A stretch of 64,000 bases of DNA, taken from Skeletonema tropicum (Eukaryota; Bacillariophyta; Thalassiosirophyceae; Thalassiosirales; Thalassiosiraceae). A program made the translations under genes and the position numbers. Location of the stretch: assembly GCA_037178625.1 (NCBI GenBank), contig CM074143.1:372001-436000 (forward strand), read 5' to 3'. The notes below the pieces were generated by a model. The model was not told the origin of the DNA. It saw only the letters and a list, made by a program, of their open reading frames with translations, and searched no databases. How positions within the stretch are numbered: the stretch's first letter is position 1; each line of letters begins with the position of its first letter. Shown here in pieces: positions 20,270 to 30,892 of the stretch.

Positions 20270-22317
20270 GGCTGCTCGCAGTCGTCTGGTATCAAACCTG
20301 GGTTGGGTACCGCGTAAATTAGGCGCTGGGTGCCGGATAACCTGCTTTGCTTCAACTTTGCCTTTTGCGTCACATGTTCTGCAGTCTTTGAGGGCTTCGC
20401 TTCCGAGCTCCCCGGCCGGCAGTCTCCTTTTTTACTCAATCCGTCCAATCCGTCTCATCAAAAACACTATCTCACAGAGATTACAAATTACATTAAAGGC
20501 TCGTATTTGTATTATTATCAATCCATGAACATATACGGCCTGATTATTGACGTTCTGACGGCCCTTGCTCAAGTATCGAGCAGGTGCAAATGCTGACTGA
20601 TGAGAATCACATCAGAAACATTATTAGTGATGAGGTCAATCACACCAACAAACGCCGCCGCAAACGAAGTGATGATAGCAGGGACGATGACGACCGGCCA
20701 CGCAAGCGCAGATACATAAAATATGGTAGGGTAAGGGCGTACAATTGCGTCATGGTAGATTACTTCAATCCACAGCCTACTTTTGACGACTGTCAATTTG
20801 AACGCTTCTTTCGAATAACGCCATCACTTGCCGAATATATTCTCCGACGGTTGGCAAGCAACGATGAATTTTGGACACTCCGATACGATTGCACAAAGAG
20901 AATGTCTAATGCACCAGAGGTAAAGCTTCTGGCTGCGCTAAAAATGGTATGCTACGGCGAGTCTTTCTCAGCATGGCAGGATTACTTTCAGATGGGCGAG
21001 AGCACTGCACGACTCTGCCTCAGGAAGCTGATGAGGGGATTGTTAAACGACGTTGAAATTACTGCAACATTTTTACGTCAGATGACAACAGCAGATGCAA
21101 AGAGAGTTGAAGAAATGCACTTTCAACGGAGTGGTCTTCATGGGATGCTCGGATTTCTTGATGTCATGCTTGTTCCGTGGGGTAAATGTCCATCAGCTGA
21201 GCACGGGCAGTATCAAGGTAGGTCTAAGCAACCAAGTATTGCACTTGAAGCTGCATGTGACAGCAATCTGTGGATTTGGCATTATACTTCGGCGAGCCAG
21301 GAGGATTGAATGATATTAACGTATGGGATCGGTCTCCATTGTTCAAGGCGATTGTTGATGGGAAAGTATCCGAACTTGATTTCCCATTCACCATTAATGG
21401 TGTGACTTTCTACCATCAACTCTACTGGCTTGTTGATGGAATATATCCGCTCCTCTCACGGTTTGTGAAGGCAATTCTAATCCTATCTCTGATTGATCGC
21501 GAGTTTACAAAATGGCAAGAGAGTTATCCTAAAGGTATTGAGAGATCATTTGGAGTCATGGAAATGAAATTTCATTATTTGTGTCATCCCGTCCAAACAT
21601 ATACTGTGAAGGATATTGGCGACGTTGCTGGAGGGTGCATCATTCTTCACAACATGATGGTTGATCAGCGAATGAAGCGGGACCAAGAAGAGGACAGTTT
21701 TTATGAGTTGGTACCATGCAATGTACCGCACTACTACCAGCACACGACTGATGCAGAGGTTGCGATTGCCGAAGAAGATGCACGATTTGAGGCTTCATTA
21801 CATGGAGAAGACTTGGAGTTTCGCAGGCAAAAGGAAGACGCTGAGATATTGGGACATCAGCTTCAAATTGTACAGTACTACTGGGAACAACTGAACGATG
21901 AGCAGTCGTTTCCGTTCGATTTAGAGGGGGAGGGCGATCAGTAGGCTGCTGCTGTTGCTGCCGTCCCGTGGCTAGCGATACCATTTGTTCACTTCTGTTG
22001 TTCTGCTGCTTCTTAACTATTATTTCTTATCAACTTTTATTGTTGTCGCTGTCTCTGTGATTAGTTTATTGTTCGTGTTGTGTGGATTGGCTCCAGATCG
22101 GCTCTAGAAATCGGCGGAGGAGCGGGGTTCGCTTCGTTTAGACCTCGATTAGACCCTGGTTTCAAAATTGCCTTTTTTGAGCCCATGCTCCTGAATTTGC
22201 GACCTGGGATCAAATCTCAACTTCAACTTCCCTACAGGTTTTTGTCGCACCGCTTGCCTAAAATGCGAACTCTGGATTAGAACCCAACGACTGCAAGCGG
22301 GTCGACTGCAAGCAGCC
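20270..22317 (+). mobile_element. Complete PIF/Harbinger DNA transposon (2,048 bp)
   Basis: The element is bounded by TTA on both sides (20267-20269 and 22318-22320), the 3-bp target duplication of PIF/Harbinger. Ends are inverted: GGCTGCTCGCAGTCG at the left and the complement of GGCTGCTTGCAGTCG at the right, one mismatch in 15. Weaker similarity continues to about 85 bp (a TTAGGC...GGTGC...AACCTG block on both sides). Inside is one transposase frame pair at 20584-21944. The Myb/SANT-like second protein of many Harbinger elements is not seen, so the element either uses a helper encoded elsewhere or lost it. Intact ends imply fairly recent insertion. Confidence 0.9.
20584..21944 (+). pseudogene. 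Harbinger (DDE_Tnp_4) transposase broken by one frameshift
   Basis: The first frame (20584-21309) has a basic nuclear-signal-like start (KRRRKRSDD...RPRKRR), a YFNPQPTFDD helix region, then FLDVMLVPWGKCP with the first catalytic Asp, and LEAACDSNLWIWHY. The second (from 21270) continues with FGEPGGLNDINVWDRSPLF (second Asp), LVDGIYPL and IERSFGVM (Glu region). The break is at about 21286-21292, where one base is missing between WHY and FGEP. The DDE triad and the NDIN and DGIYP motifs are otherwise intact. The ATG at 20584 is the first reasonable start. Without the frame change the protein stops before the second catalytic Asp. Confidence 0.9.
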
Positions 22318-22402
22318 TTATACTTATCACTTCTTGGCACATACAGACTCCCTAAATGACTTATTGTACCAGAATGCACGACTAATACTCTTCACGACCG
22401 CT

Positions 22403-23613
22403 CTAGATTAAATCCCGTCGGACCCACTTCACATTTAGACTGGAAACTTGAGGAAGCTGCTCAAATCTTCCTCCTCCCCTTCGTCGATTTCCAGACCCAG
22501 TACCTGTAAGAGTGTGTGTCACTTCTGCCCAACCAACAAGAGGTGGGTCACTGACTGCAATACTTAGAGAGTGCAGTGTAGAGTGAAATAGGAATTGATC
22601 GAAATGACCTACGGTGAAGATGGAGACAGGATGAAGAGAGGCAAATAAGGATGAAGAAGTCGTGAGTTAATAGTCACATGAGTAGGATGATAGTGATAGG
22701 TAGGTAGCATTCAATCTTCATTACAAATACACATATCGTACTTACTTCGTTTTCTCAGCGGAACAGATTCCAAAGCTTCCTGCAGCGACTTCACTCCTTC
22801 GGGATAGCGAATGGCTAACAGAGTGCTTGCGTGAATACCTTTCCCTCTCTTCAGATGATCCAAAATAGGTGAAAAACCCGCTGGCGGATCAGCGTCATCT
22901 TCTCCAGATTCCTGCGGCGTTTGTCTCTTCGGCTTTGAAGGTGAGTATGCATGACCCAGAGACAAGACCTGGAGATCAGGATTGCTATCAAATACCTCTA
23001 GACAAACCTTCTCAATGACAGATGGACTTGCCACAAGTCTGACATCGTCTTCGGCTACCAGGATCATCCGCTTGCTACAACCTTCATTCAGAATCCGTGG
23101 GAGTAGTATTTGCCTCCATCCCTCGTAGACAATTCTATTAGTCCCTATTGATCGATGCTCCTCGAGTATCAACATATCGACAGTATTAATTGGACGGAAT
23201 CGACAAGTATCATCCGCATCATTATTTGGAGGGAGAGATAGATGATCCAACGTTCCAGCAAGACGACTTCGATAGGTTGGTGTGTCTATGGTGGCAATAA
23301 TGAGTGGAACGCCATCACATTGAACGCCACTGGACAGAGGAGCATCTGCATCAGTAGACACTAATGACCACTCAACTCGTTTGCCATTGTCCCTATGGCT
23401 AAGTGCATTCACCTTCTCTTTCGTCGCACTACAAATGAATCTCCAACCGATCGAACCATTTCGACGATAGAATACTTGAACAGAGTATTGATCGAATAAT
23501 AACTTCTTGAGTTGATCTGCCTCCTTCACTTGCTTTGCCTTCCTGTGATGGAAAAGTTGGTCAATAATTTGTTTGATTTCGTTTTCGTCGTTATCCACAG
23601 TTTCCGTGGCCAT
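22403..23613 (-). CDS. Glycosyltransferase-25-like protein, two exons
   Basis: Proposed exons are 23613-22746 and 22554-22403, with a 191-bp intron with consensus GTAAGT donor and TTGCAG acceptor, phase 1. Splicing adds SDPPLVGWAEVTHTL and gives 339 residues, while the unspliced frame stops after 300. The N-terminal ~60 residues (RKAKQVKEADQLKKLLFD) resemble the helical C-terminal piece of cysteinyl-tRNA synthetases. The core has VPLIIATID, a helical GWRQILLPRI block, and ILVAEDDVRL near residue 186, like the EDD metal-binding motif of family-25 glycosyltransferases, then VLSLGHAY. The substrate is unknown, and the family call rests on short motifs. Confidence 0.6.
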
Positions 23614-24546
23614 TAGCTGACCTGTGGCTTCGTTGGATGCACCAGTTGTGCACTCTTTCTAATGAAAACAAGATATTATTTCTGTTGATGGGTGAATAAT
23701 TTTGATGTGCATCAAAAGAGAGTGGATTAGCCATCAAGTAAAAAATCAAAACAGAACATCACGTCGTCTCAAAATACGAAACATCATCATCGGCACTTGA
23801 ATCAGAGAGTATGGTCGCGTTAATAATTCCTCACAAATTACAATCGGGTTGTCTCCATGGTGTCAAATCTGCAAGCTCCAGCATCAAGCCACACAAAGAG
23901 TGTGACGACGCCGCGGCTCAAACAGATCGACGGAAGACAACTATTGGTATTATAATCATTTTCAGTGCTTCTCTTGGATGATGATGAGCGCTGTAGGGGC
24001 AGCGAAATTGACACTTACAGATAGATATATCCGCCGTTGACTGACTTTCAATCAGCCATGATGGATGATGGTAGCCTACTTACACTTCTTTAGACCGACA
24101 TGGACATGCTGTTGTGAGCGGAGAGCGGAGGGGTTTGTGTGGCGAAGATTTTGCGTGTTGCTTGGTCTAGAGAGCCCGCCAAAATCGTACGACTTACGTA
24201 CCACTATTCGTGATTCGTGCGTACCAAATACTTTTATAAAATAATAAGTACCGACCTCGCGACTACTCGTGACACTTTACTTTGCTTGGCTAGCCACTCT
24301 GCTCACATGCTTCACTCCCTTTGGTAAGAATGGGCAGTCTTCCGTCATTGTGCGTGCATTGATGTGTACTGAAAGAAGTATTAAATAGCCGTTTTGCAAT
24401 AAACTTATATCAAAAAATTCCTGCATCTTCAATTTCATGAGAAAGTACAGCTAGCCGACAGATCCCCTAGAGGCTGAAACATCATCGCTACCGCTACACT
24501 AGACGGCTACTAATCACTAGTTGCCTTACACACACACAAACACGAG
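23614..24546. other. Intergenic stretch, no gene
   Basis: It lies between the start of the glycosyltransferase-like gene and the 3' end of the helicase gene. No domain-bearing frame or RNA was recognised. An ACAC microsatellite-like run lies near 24525. Confidence 0.5.
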
Positions 24547-26565
24547 TTACCAAGCTGAATTGCCAAAATTTCCTCCGCCACCACCGTACCCACCGCCTCC
24601 ATATCCACCACCGCCGTATCCTCCTCCTCCTCCACCATAGCCTCCACCACCTCCGCTGTAGCCTCCACCTCCTCCACTATAGCCCCCACCTCCTCCTCCA
24701 TATCCACCTCCTCCGCCACCTCCGCGGCTGTTACGACTTCCTCCATCGCCTTGCCTGTAATCACGACTTCCGAAGTTGCCTCCACCTGAACGACGTCCAC
24801 CTCCACGCCCACGTCCACCACCGCCACGTCCACCATACGAACTCATTTGAATCAACCAAGAAGGGACTTCCTGTCCATTCTCTTCCAATAGTTCACGGAG
24901 CTCCCTCACAACACCAGAGTTGCGCTCGTTAACGTAGGACAAGGCAAATCCGGTGTTACCGGCACGACCAGTACGTCCAATACGGTGCACGTAATCATCA
25001 ATGTTGGTGGGTAGATCGTAGTTGACTACTTGGGTTACATTGGGGATATCCAATCCACGAGCAGCGACTGTGCATTGATGTGTCATTCAGAGTTTGTTGA
25101 GAGATACGTTTGAAATGTAATCGATCAAAACAATAAAATTCACAACACATATCAACTTACCATCAGTGGCAACTAGAACAGGAGTGCGTCCAGACTTAAA
25201 ATTCCTCAAAGCATCCTCACGCTCACGTTGAGACTTATCACCATGAATCGAAGCGGCGGGGAATCCACGCTCACAGAGGACATCCTCGACATAGTCGCAG
25301 TTACGCTTAGTCTCAACAAAGATAAGGATGAGTCCCTCCTCAATTGTCAACAAGAACTTCATGAGCTGATCCAACTTATCATTCTGCTCCACATACTCGA
25401 CAGTCTGGGTAACGTTCTCACTAGCCGCACCAACACGACCCACGGTCAAGAAGATGTAATCCCTCATGAAATCACCAGCCAATCGCTGAATATTGGCGGG
25501 GAAGGTAGCACTAAACATCATCGTTTGTCGGTCCTCCCTATGAGGCATGCCCTCCTGCTCCACAATCCTACGAATCTGGGGCTCAAATCCCATATCCAAC
25601 ATCCTATCGGCCTCATCCAGGACCATGAATTTGACATTCTCCATAGAAAGGCGACCACGCTCAATGAGATCCACAAGACGTCCAGGCGTCGCAACGAGTA
25701 AATCACACCCCCTCTCAATCTGCCTCAACTGATCCCTCACATCAGCACCACCATACACCACCACACTCGCAATCCCCGTACAATACAAGAACTTCTGCGC
25801 CTCATCCTGAATCTGACTCGCCAATTCACGTGTGGGTGCCAACACCAAGCACTCGGGATACGTCCTCTTTCCACGAACACCCCCCTCCGGCTCACTCCCA
25901 CCATTCCTCAACATGGTCATAATAATCGGGAACAAAAACCCGGCAGTCTTTCCACTCCCCGTCTGCGCACACGCCATCAAATCACGATTCCCATACGCAA
26001 TGGGGATACTCCACTTTTGCACAGGGGTAGGCCTCGTATACCCACACAATTGCACATTGCGATACAAATCCTCCCCAATCACCTCGGCATCAAACACATC
26101 AATCGGATTCGGGACATCCGATCCACTCGTCTCGACTGGGATGTTATCATAGGCATCAAAGTTAATACCGGCAGTTTGTTGAATTTCTTTTTCAAAGAGT
26201 TGTCGTTCGAGACGTTTGTCGGGGCGCATGTCTCCGTGGAAGCCACGTTCATTGCGTCGGGGTGGTCCACGGCCGTATCCACCGCCGCCGTATCCACCGG
26301 AACCACGACGGTCTCCACCATATCCACCACCACCACCGTATCCACCTCCACCTCCTCCAGTTTCGACATTGCTCCACCTAGAATTTTGTCTTGGTTCACC
26401 TCCTCCTCCTCCTCCTCCACCCTGAGAATATCCAGAGGATCGTCTATCCCCACCTCCATAGCCAGAGGATCTCCTATCCCCACCTCCTCCGTATCTCCCT
26501 CCACCACCACCGTAAGATCCAGATCTTCCTGGACTGTTATTATCTGCTGTTGAAGCTCCGCTCAC
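24547..26565 (-). CDS. DDX3: DDX3/DED1-type DEAD-box RNA helicase, two exons
   Basis: Exons are 26565-25161 and 25067-24547, with a 93-bp intron (GTAAGT...ACAG, phase 1) that restores [12 protein letters not shown]. The product is 641 residues. Motifs: Q motif [20 protein letters not shown] near 205, Ia [16 protein letters not shown] near 316, III SAT near 348, [20 protein letters not shown] near 500. Both tails are Gly/Arg/Ser/Tyr-rich ([17 protein letters not shown]), typical of Ded1/Laf-1 proteins that remodel mRNA 5' leaders during translation initiation and form condensates. It acts in the cytoplasm, and partly the nucleus in relatives. It is divergent with the RsfS gene across 769 bp. 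Confidence 0.95.
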
Positions 26566-27334
26566 ACTTCCCTGAGAGTTTCTCAGGTGCGGCGGGACAT
26601 ATTTGCTACCTGTTTTTATTGGTGGGAATGAATGGTATTTTTTAATATTTCGTATGCATGGATAAAAATGACAAAAGTGTCATGACATCATTTACGATAA
26701 GATAGATCGACTTTGATGAATATATATCACATGCATTATGCAAATACATGTTCATGTAGTTGCAGCATAAAGCGTGCGCCGAGGTGCGCCGGTAACCCAC
26801 TCCAATCAATCACACCGGCGCATTTATTTTTCAAACCATCATAAACGAAACTCTTTTTCATCCATTCGACTCAATCAAGCTCCCTCCAACCACATCAATC
26901 ATCACTGCAATAAAAAGATGGTCATGATGAATTTATACGCTTACCATTTTGCATCACACTGGAACACTACTACCACACAAAAGTCTCTGATAAAAGAGTG
27001 AGCGGCCGGCATGGTCATGGTGGAGAAAAGGCGCGGTGGGGGTGGCCGGAGGAGGAAGAAGACAGACTGCTAGCATTGGAGAGAATTGACGTGGGCATAC
27101 ATCCACTACAACCTAGGCGGGTGAAGACAGACTCTCACGCGCCAAAAAACCTGCCAAATGGCAACGCAACCCATCATTTTCTTCCTTTCTCACTCAGAAT
27201 TTAGAATTTGACCATGTCGATGGCTTACCCACCATAACTTTTGCTTCATACCTTCACCTCAACTAGTAGCCAGATAGACAGCTGAGAACATTTATCATTC
27301 TATAGAAACATCAAATTAATCAAATATATAGAAA
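26566..27334. other. Divergent promoter region between helicase and RsfS genes
   Basis: No gene is seen. The starts of two genes point away from each other across this stretch, so it should hold both promoters. No specific site can be defended. Confidence 0.5.
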
Positions 27335-28141
27335 ATGATGAGACTGACAACAACATTAGGCATCCTGGCGGCGGCTCTATCATCACATCATGATGTGTCA
27401 GCATTCCAAACATCCTTACCACAACAATCCACAATAACAACAACACCACAATCCACACTATCAACCACAACTAAACTCCACGCAGGCCGCAAGGGAAACC
27501 GCGGCTCACCCAAATCCATCTCCGAAAACACTCAAAAACGACCCTCCCGCTCCCAAGTCCACGACGTACTCGACGGCATTACCTCCCCACCGTCCTTCCC
27601 CAACTCGGTCGACCCCACCGACCTCCCACCCGGACACATCTCGGCCGATCCACTCGTTCCATTTGTACATACCATCGTCCACGCCGCCGATATGCGCAAG
27701 GCTACCGACATTGTCGCCATGCGTGTCACACACTGCACCTCACTTACCAACTTTGTCATCGTTATCAGTGGTACCTCCCGTCCACAAAATCAGGCCATTG
27801 CCAACTCCATCAAAAGTGACGTGGAGGAACAATTTGACGGCAAGCGATGCTTAGGGAAGGGTATACCCGAAGGAAGTGCTGATAGTGGTTGGATATTATT
27901 GGATTTTGGTGAGGTGATGGTACATGTGATGACTCCGAAGAGTCGATTGTTTTATGATATGGAGGGGCAGTGGAGGGAGAGGGGTGGGGAGTATTTGGAT
28001 TTGAGTGATGTGCTTGTGGATGAGGTGAATGGTACAGGTGGTGTGGGATCATCAGTTGGTGTTGGAGGTGAAGATGAGGAGGAGATGAGTATGAGGGAAC
28101 GGTTGGATGTGGAGAAGGAAGAAGATCCATTCTGGAGTTAA
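27335..28141 (+). CDS. rsfS: Ribosomal silencing factor RsfS/Iojap, plastid-targeted
   Basis: This is a 268-residue protein. The signal-peptide core (LGILAAALSS) is followed by HDVSAFQTS, a textbook diatom ASAF motif with Phe at the transit-peptide start, so the plastid is the expected site. The RsfS domain covers ~110-220: ATDIVAMRVTHCTSLTNFVIVISG, then SGWILLDFGEVMVHVM and RLFYDMEGQW. RsfS binds L14 (uL14) of the large ribosomal subunit and blocks joining of the subunits under low-nutrient conditions. An acidic C-terminal tail of about 45 residues is extra. The start ATG at 27335 is followed by Met-Arg and fits the signal peptide. Confidence 0.92.
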   Translation: MMRLTTTLGILAAALSSHHDVSAFQTSLPQQSTITTTPQSTLSTTTKLHAGRKGNRGSPKSISENTQKRPSRSQVHDVLDGITSPPSFPNSVDPTDLPPGHISADPLVPFVHTIVHAADMRKATDIVAMRVTHCTSLTNFVIVISGTSRPQNQAIANSIKSDVEEQFDGKRCLGKGIPEGSADSGWILLDFGEVMVHVMTPKSRLFYDMEGQWRERGGEYLDLSDVLVDEVNGTGGVGSSVGVGGEDEEEMSMRERLDVEKEEDPFWS

Positions 28142-28916
28142 AAAAAAAAGAGAGAATGATGATGTTTGTGTGGTGTTTCCCTTGTTGCGTTTTGTGCTGT
28201 GCTGAGCTGTGAATTGAGGTTTTGGCTTGATGATTCCAATTGAAGCAAGCGTAATTGATAACTTCGTAGGTTCACTCTGCAAACATTTTCTATACATTCA
28301 ATGTGCTGCCTTTCTCTTTTCAACTATGATGATGTTTGTGTGGTGTTTCCCTTGTTGCGTTCTGCTTTGCTGAGCTGTGAATTGAGGTTTTGGCTTGATG
28401 ATTCCAATTGAAGCAAGCGTAATTGATAACTTCGTAGGTTCACTCTGCAAACATTTTCTATACATTCAATGTGCTGCCTTTCTCTTTTCAACTATGATGA
28501 TGTTTGTGTGGTGTTTCCCTTGTTGCGTTCTGCTTTGCTGAGCTGTGAATTGAGGTTTTGGCTTGATGATTCCAATTGAAGCAAGCGTAATTGATAACTT
28601 CGTAGGTTCACTCTGCAAACATTTTCTATACATTCAATATGTTGTATCAAGTGAATTATTATTTCAGAAAAGTACAGCAACGCAGTCACTTTCAGCAGTC
28701 TATCAATGCTATATGAGACTCTTTCGACCATCATTATATTCTTCTTTTCACCATCAATGTGTCGCTAGAGACTAACTACTTTCTGGTTACAACTCAATGA
28801 AACTGAAATTAACACAATAGCTTTATACAATACTTCAATTCTCTTGCTCATCTAAAAGATATAGCATCTCAACATCCACCCCACCCCCACACCAAACAAT
28901 CAACCAAAAAACTCAA
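28142..28916. other. Convergent intergenic stretch filled by a tandem repeat
   Basis: It lies between the stops of the RsfS gene and the membrane-protein gene. Most of it is the ~168-bp repeat listed separately. Frames inside simply repeat and carry no domain. Confidence 0.6.
28156..28640. repeat. Tandem repeat, 2.9 copies of about 168 bp
   Basis: Units begin at ATGATGATGTTTGTGTGG at 28156, 28326 and 28494; periods are 170 and 168 bp. The third copy ends near CATTCAAT at about 28640. Copies are nearly identical apart from a 2-bp difference (GTGCTGTGC against CTGCTTTGC). The array starts 15 bp after the RsfS stop codon and so lies in its probable 3' UTR. Confidence 0.92.
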
Positions 28917-29681
28917 TCAACTCTTCTTCTTACAAAGTCCCTCCTTCATAATCTCAATCTTACTCAAAATCACACTATTCCCATACGTACTCCTCAAATA
29001 CTCCACCCGTCCATCACACTTACCCCACCCCCCTTTGCACTCTCCACACCATTGATTCAAACCCAACTTATCATTCGTATCATTTGTCACACTATCATAT
29101 TCACTTTGAATGGAGGCAATTTCTTTATTTAACGCAGTGAGTTCTTGATCTTTTTCGTAGATTGTCCCCCCCGGACCTTGATGATGTTGTATCAATTCCT
29201 TATTGGAGTCAATCTCCAGTTTCATTCCCTCATAATGACTCAATGGCAGTATTTTCACACTTAGACTTGATTCAATCGCGGTAATCACTTCCGGATCACT
29301 GAATAGTTCTTGTCCGACTTGTTGGAAGGCCTTGGTGGATCCAATGGAAATGAGGGAGTGGTAGTCGAGTGTGAAGAGCAGGGTTAGGAAGAGGAGGGCG
29401 AGGAGTGCCCCGTAGACTGTGTCACGGAGAATTGTTGCGAGGGTTTTGTGGAGGGGAATAGCATTATTGCCTATAATGTTGGTGGTAGTGTTTGGTGGTG
29501 GTGGTGGTGATGGTGGTGATGGTGGTGATGAGTAGTAGGTGGTGGGAGTTTGGAATGACGAATTGTTGTTTTTGCTGGGCGGAGGATCAATGTTTCGAAT
29601 GGGGTTGATTCCTCTTCTTCTGCTACCGCCGCCACCCTGCTCAATGTCAGATGGTGATTTCTGTGGAAATGATCTTCTCAT
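28917..29681 (-). CDS. Single-pass membrane protein with a Cys-containing lumenal domain
   Basis: This is a 254-residue protein of unknown function. The first ~80 residues are hydrophilic, with Pro runs (SSPPSPPSPPPPP). One strong membrane helix follows (YGALLALLFLTLLFTLDY, about 89-106) with no cleavable signal, so it is a type II or tail-in topology. The rest has a coiled-coil stretch (EKDQELTALNKEIASIQSEY) and a compact WCGECKGGWGKCDGRVEYL motif with three Cys. I know the CDGRVEYL/CDARV pattern as recurrent in diatom proteins of unknown function. It diverges from the gene at 30030 over 348 bp. Confidence 0.75.
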   Translation of the reverse strand: MRRSFPQKSPSDIEQGGGGSRRRGINPIRNIDPPPSKNNNSSFQTPTTYYSSPPSPPSPPPPPNTTTNIIGNNAIPLHKTLATILRDTVYGALLALLFLTLLFTLDYHSLISIGSTKAFQQVGQELFSDPEVITAIESSLSVKILPLSHYEGMKLEIDSNKELIQHHQGPGGTIYEKDQELTALNKEIASIQSEYDSVTNDTNDKLGLNQWCGECKGGWGKCDGRVEYLRSTYGNSVILSKIEIMKEGLCKKKS

Positions 29682-30029
29682 TGTTGCGCTGTCCTATAGG
29701 AATATAATATTGCTGCTGTAGTCCTCGGCTGATATATATAGCTAGCAGTGTAATCTTTCGTCATGCATTGATTGAAACGAATAATGATTTTGAATTGATG
29801 AGAATCGATCCAAGTACCCAAATAATAACTCAAGTGTCCTCAATGGACACAAAACGCCTCCAACATATCCAACCTCCCGACGCCCAACAATGATTTTTCA
29901 ACGGTGCAAAACGCCGATAAAACTTCCATGAAGAAGTCGATTTCCACCCTCCGATAAGACATTGACCACCAACTGTCACTACACACCCAAATCACAACCA
30001 ACCAATATAGAATAATACCAATAACAACA
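29682..30029. other. 348-bp divergent promoter region
   Basis: This short stretch separates the starts of two divergent genes. It includes the 5' UTRs. No defensible individual site. Confidence 0.5.
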
Positions 30030-30557
30030 ATGGCAGCAACAATCACACGTCTAGTCCGCACCCTCCCCGTCCCCCTCTTCGGTTCCCTCCAAACCGCCAC
30101 GTCCTTCACCGTCGCCAAATCCCGCGCCCTCCCCCGTCTCGTCGGGTGGGCCCTCCCCCTAACCGCCGGGGCTCTCTGGTTCGTATGGCCAGCCGTCGAC
30201 GACAATTGGAAAATTGAAATGGGATTCCAATCCGATCCAGAGGCAGCACTCAAAGCTGCCACGGAGGCCAAGGCTGCCGAGGTGGCCAAAAAGTCGGTAC
30301 CGGTATTACCCGCCGAGGTTATGGAAAAGGTGGAGGGGGCGTATAAGGCACATAGTGAGGTGGAAGTGACGGAAGAGGATGTATTGTTGGCCAAGGCGGC
30401 GGGAAGTGGGGATTTTACGTATTTGGAGGAGAAGTGGGAGGCGTTTAATGAGAAGGCTATTCGACCTGGGGAAGATGATGAGGATGAGGATGAAGACGAC
30501 GACGAGGATGATGATGATGAAGACGAGGAGGAAGAAGAGGATGAAGATGATGAATAG
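30030..30557 (+). CDS. Small protein with organellar-type N-terminus and acidic tail
   Basis: This is a 175-residue protein, family not recognised. Residues 1-45 have Arg and Ser/Thr without acids (MAATITRLVRTLPVPLF, SRALPRLVG), like a mitochondrial presequence, then one hydrophobic segment (WALPLTAGALWFVWPAV). An Ala/Glu/Lys helical region contains VTEEDVLLAKAAG, and the last ~30 residues are almost only Asp and Glu. The layout suggests an inner-membrane protein with an acidic tail, but nothing defines the function. The antisense Ser-rich frame over the same DNA is the mirror of the acidic codons. Confidence 0.65.
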   Translation: MAATITRLVRTLPVPLFGSLQTATSFTVAKSRALPRLVGWALPLTAGALWFVWPAVDDNWKIEMGFQSDPEAALKAATEAKAAEVAKKSVPVLPAEVMEKVEGAYKAHSEVEVTEEDVLLAKAAGSGDFTYLEEKWEAFNEKAIRPGEDDEDEDEDDDEDDDDEDEEEEEDEDDE

Positions 30558-30892
30558 AGAGACAATTATAGATGGTATTTAATGCAACAATAAAGAGAGG
30601 CATGTGGATATCAACTGTTATCATATGAATATGGTTATTGCTGGAAAATGACGATAAAACTCCAACAATAAACACGTTTTCTTTGGGGCATAATCTGCCG
30701 TTTCAATTTGGGGCACAAACTCAATTAACAATGAAATTGATCAGTTTTAGGTAGATTCATTTTATTATTAAAAAGTAGGAACAAGTACTAATTTTGGTCC
30801 AAACAAGTATTAGTGTGGGCTACTTTCATATTTGCCGCATCAATCCTCTTTCTTCTTCATGTGTAGATTTCATCATCCTCTACATCCATTAC
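30558..30892. other. Convergent 3' intergenic stretch
   Basis: It lies between two stop codons. AATAAA-like sites are seen near 30589 and 30668. No gene. Confidence 0.5.

Noticed and set aside
24510..24836. Val/Glu-rich frame at the helicase 3' end
   Set aside because: It is a shifted reading of the Gly-rich tail of the DEAD-box protein.
28156..28640. Tandem repeat as a CRISPR array
   Set aside because: Units are about 168 bp and contiguous with no variable spacers, and the genome is eukaryotic.
29840..30565. Minus-strand Ser-rich frame of 241 codons
   Set aside because: Its poly-Ser start is the complement of the Asp/Glu tail of the plus-strand gene, which has a sensible N-terminus.
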